DNA of 13,613 bases from JAICYJ01 sp045806525 (GTDB lineage Bacteria > Actinomycetota > Thermoleophilia > Gaiellales > JAICJC01), in contig JBJMJD010000020.1 of assembly GCA_045806525.1 (NCBI GenBank), positions 1-13,613 on the forward strand, read 5' to 3'. Numbering within the stretch: position 1 is the stretch's first letter; each line of letters opens with the position of its first letter. Below the pieces are notes generated by a model, which was not told where the DNA came from, made no database searches, and was given only the letters and a program-made list of their open reading frames with translations. Of the stretch, positions 13,208 through 13,613 are shown one piece after another. The position numbers and the translations under genes were made by a program.

Positions 13208-13613
13208 CTAGGTTGTCGCCTTGGTCGACATGTATGTGAGGTAGTCCTCCTTGGACAGCACGCGCACGAGGATGGTCATGGTGGCGTGCCCGGATCCGCA
13301 GAACTCCGCGCACTGGCCGATGTAGTTCCCGGTCCTGTCGGCCTGGAACCAGGTGTGGGTGATGCGGTTGGGGAACACGTCCTGCTTCTGCCCGAGCTGC
13401 TCAACCCAGAAGTCGTGCACCACGTCCTTGGAGTGCATGTTCAGGTGGATCGGCGTGTCGACCGGTACCACCAGGGTGTTCGGCCCGGCCGGGTGCTTGC
13501 CGTCGGGGTACGTGAACGACCAGGAGTACTGCTGCGCCGTCACGCCGATCTGCATCGCGCCCTTGGGCACGTCCTCCACCTTCGGCAGCTTGTAGAAGGT
13601 GAACGCCGACAGG
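13208..13613 (-). CDS. coxB: Cytochrome c oxidase subunit II, CuA domain (5' end outside window)
   Basis: 134 C-terminal residues are visible; the frame stays open to the right edge, so the membrane anchors and start lie outside. A GTG at 13579 is internal, not the start, since the frame upstream of it (SAFTFYKLPKVEDVPKG) reads as subunit II sequence. Visible are the electron-entry strand QQYSWSFTYPDGK, the first CuA ligand His in VVHDFWV, and the remaining CuA ligands in CAEFCGSGHATM (C, E, C, H, M; about 13277-13312). The protein ends soon after, with no CxxCH, so no fused cytochrome c. It heads the visible part of the minus-strand oxidase operon and directly precedes coxA. Confidence 0.94.
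   Translation of the reverse strand, partial: LSAFTFYKLPKVEDVPKGAMQIGVTAQQYSWSFTYPDGKHPAGPNTLVVPVDTPIHLNMHSKDVVHDFWVEQLGQKQDVFPNRITHTWFQADRTGNYIGQCAEFCGSGHATMTILVRVLSKEDYLTYMSTKATT

Noticed and set aside
1..13613. CRISPR array, tRNA, rRNA, insertion sequence or attachment site
   Set aside because: No repeated spacer units, cloverleaf sequence, transposase-like protein or flanking direct repeats were seen; nearly all the window is accounted for by genes.

Overview
This is a GC-rich, gene-dense piece of bacterial chromosome with strong G/C bias at third codon positions. The mix of high GC, aa3-type oxidases, an actinobacterial-looking small oxidase subunit and a Usp-like domain points to an actinomycete-type genome. 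Thermoleophilia (Gaiellales/Solirubrobacterales) is my best guess, but it rests on recognition rather than a search. No rRNA, tRNA, CRISPR array or insertion sequence was seen.

Region 1 (1-4151, minus strand), in transcription order: an MDR-family quinone oxidoreductase, an ABC-F ATPase that overlaps it by 16 nt, a degenerate receiver-like protein, a three-helix membrane protein, and the N-terminal part of an intact response-regulator receiver that runs off the left edge. Region 2 (4174-5449) holds an ornithine cyclodeaminase/mu-crystallin family enzyme on the plus strand, divergent from the oxidoreductase and possibly leaderless, followed by a small convergent membrane protein gene.

Region 3 (5489-10075, plus strand) is a cytochrome c oxidase operon: promoter, 5'UTR hairpin, coxB, coxA, coxC, then an anchored extracytoplasmic protein of unknown function. 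Its CoxA carries YSHPAVY in helix VI, the A2-type signature in which the D-channel glutamate is replaced. It also has two extra N-terminal helices and a C-terminal Usp-like domain fused in frame. A strong Shine-Dalgarno/TTG pair lies exactly at the fusion joint.

Region 4 (13613-10062, minus strand) is a second, convergent oxidase operon: coxB (5' end outside the window), a classical A1-type coxA (FGHPEVY), ctaB for heme O synthesis, a 38-residue membrane microprotein, a 72-residue subunit-IV-like protein, and a reading frame with strong coding character but no usual start codon. The two operons meet tail to tail with a 14-nt overlap.

Together the window encodes two haem-copper terminal oxidases of different proton-channel type plus a heme-modifying enzyme that could serve both. 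The most unusual points are the CoxA-Usp fusion with its internal initiation site, the A1/A2 pairing, and the start-less 3' gene with a 9-bp-arm hairpin.
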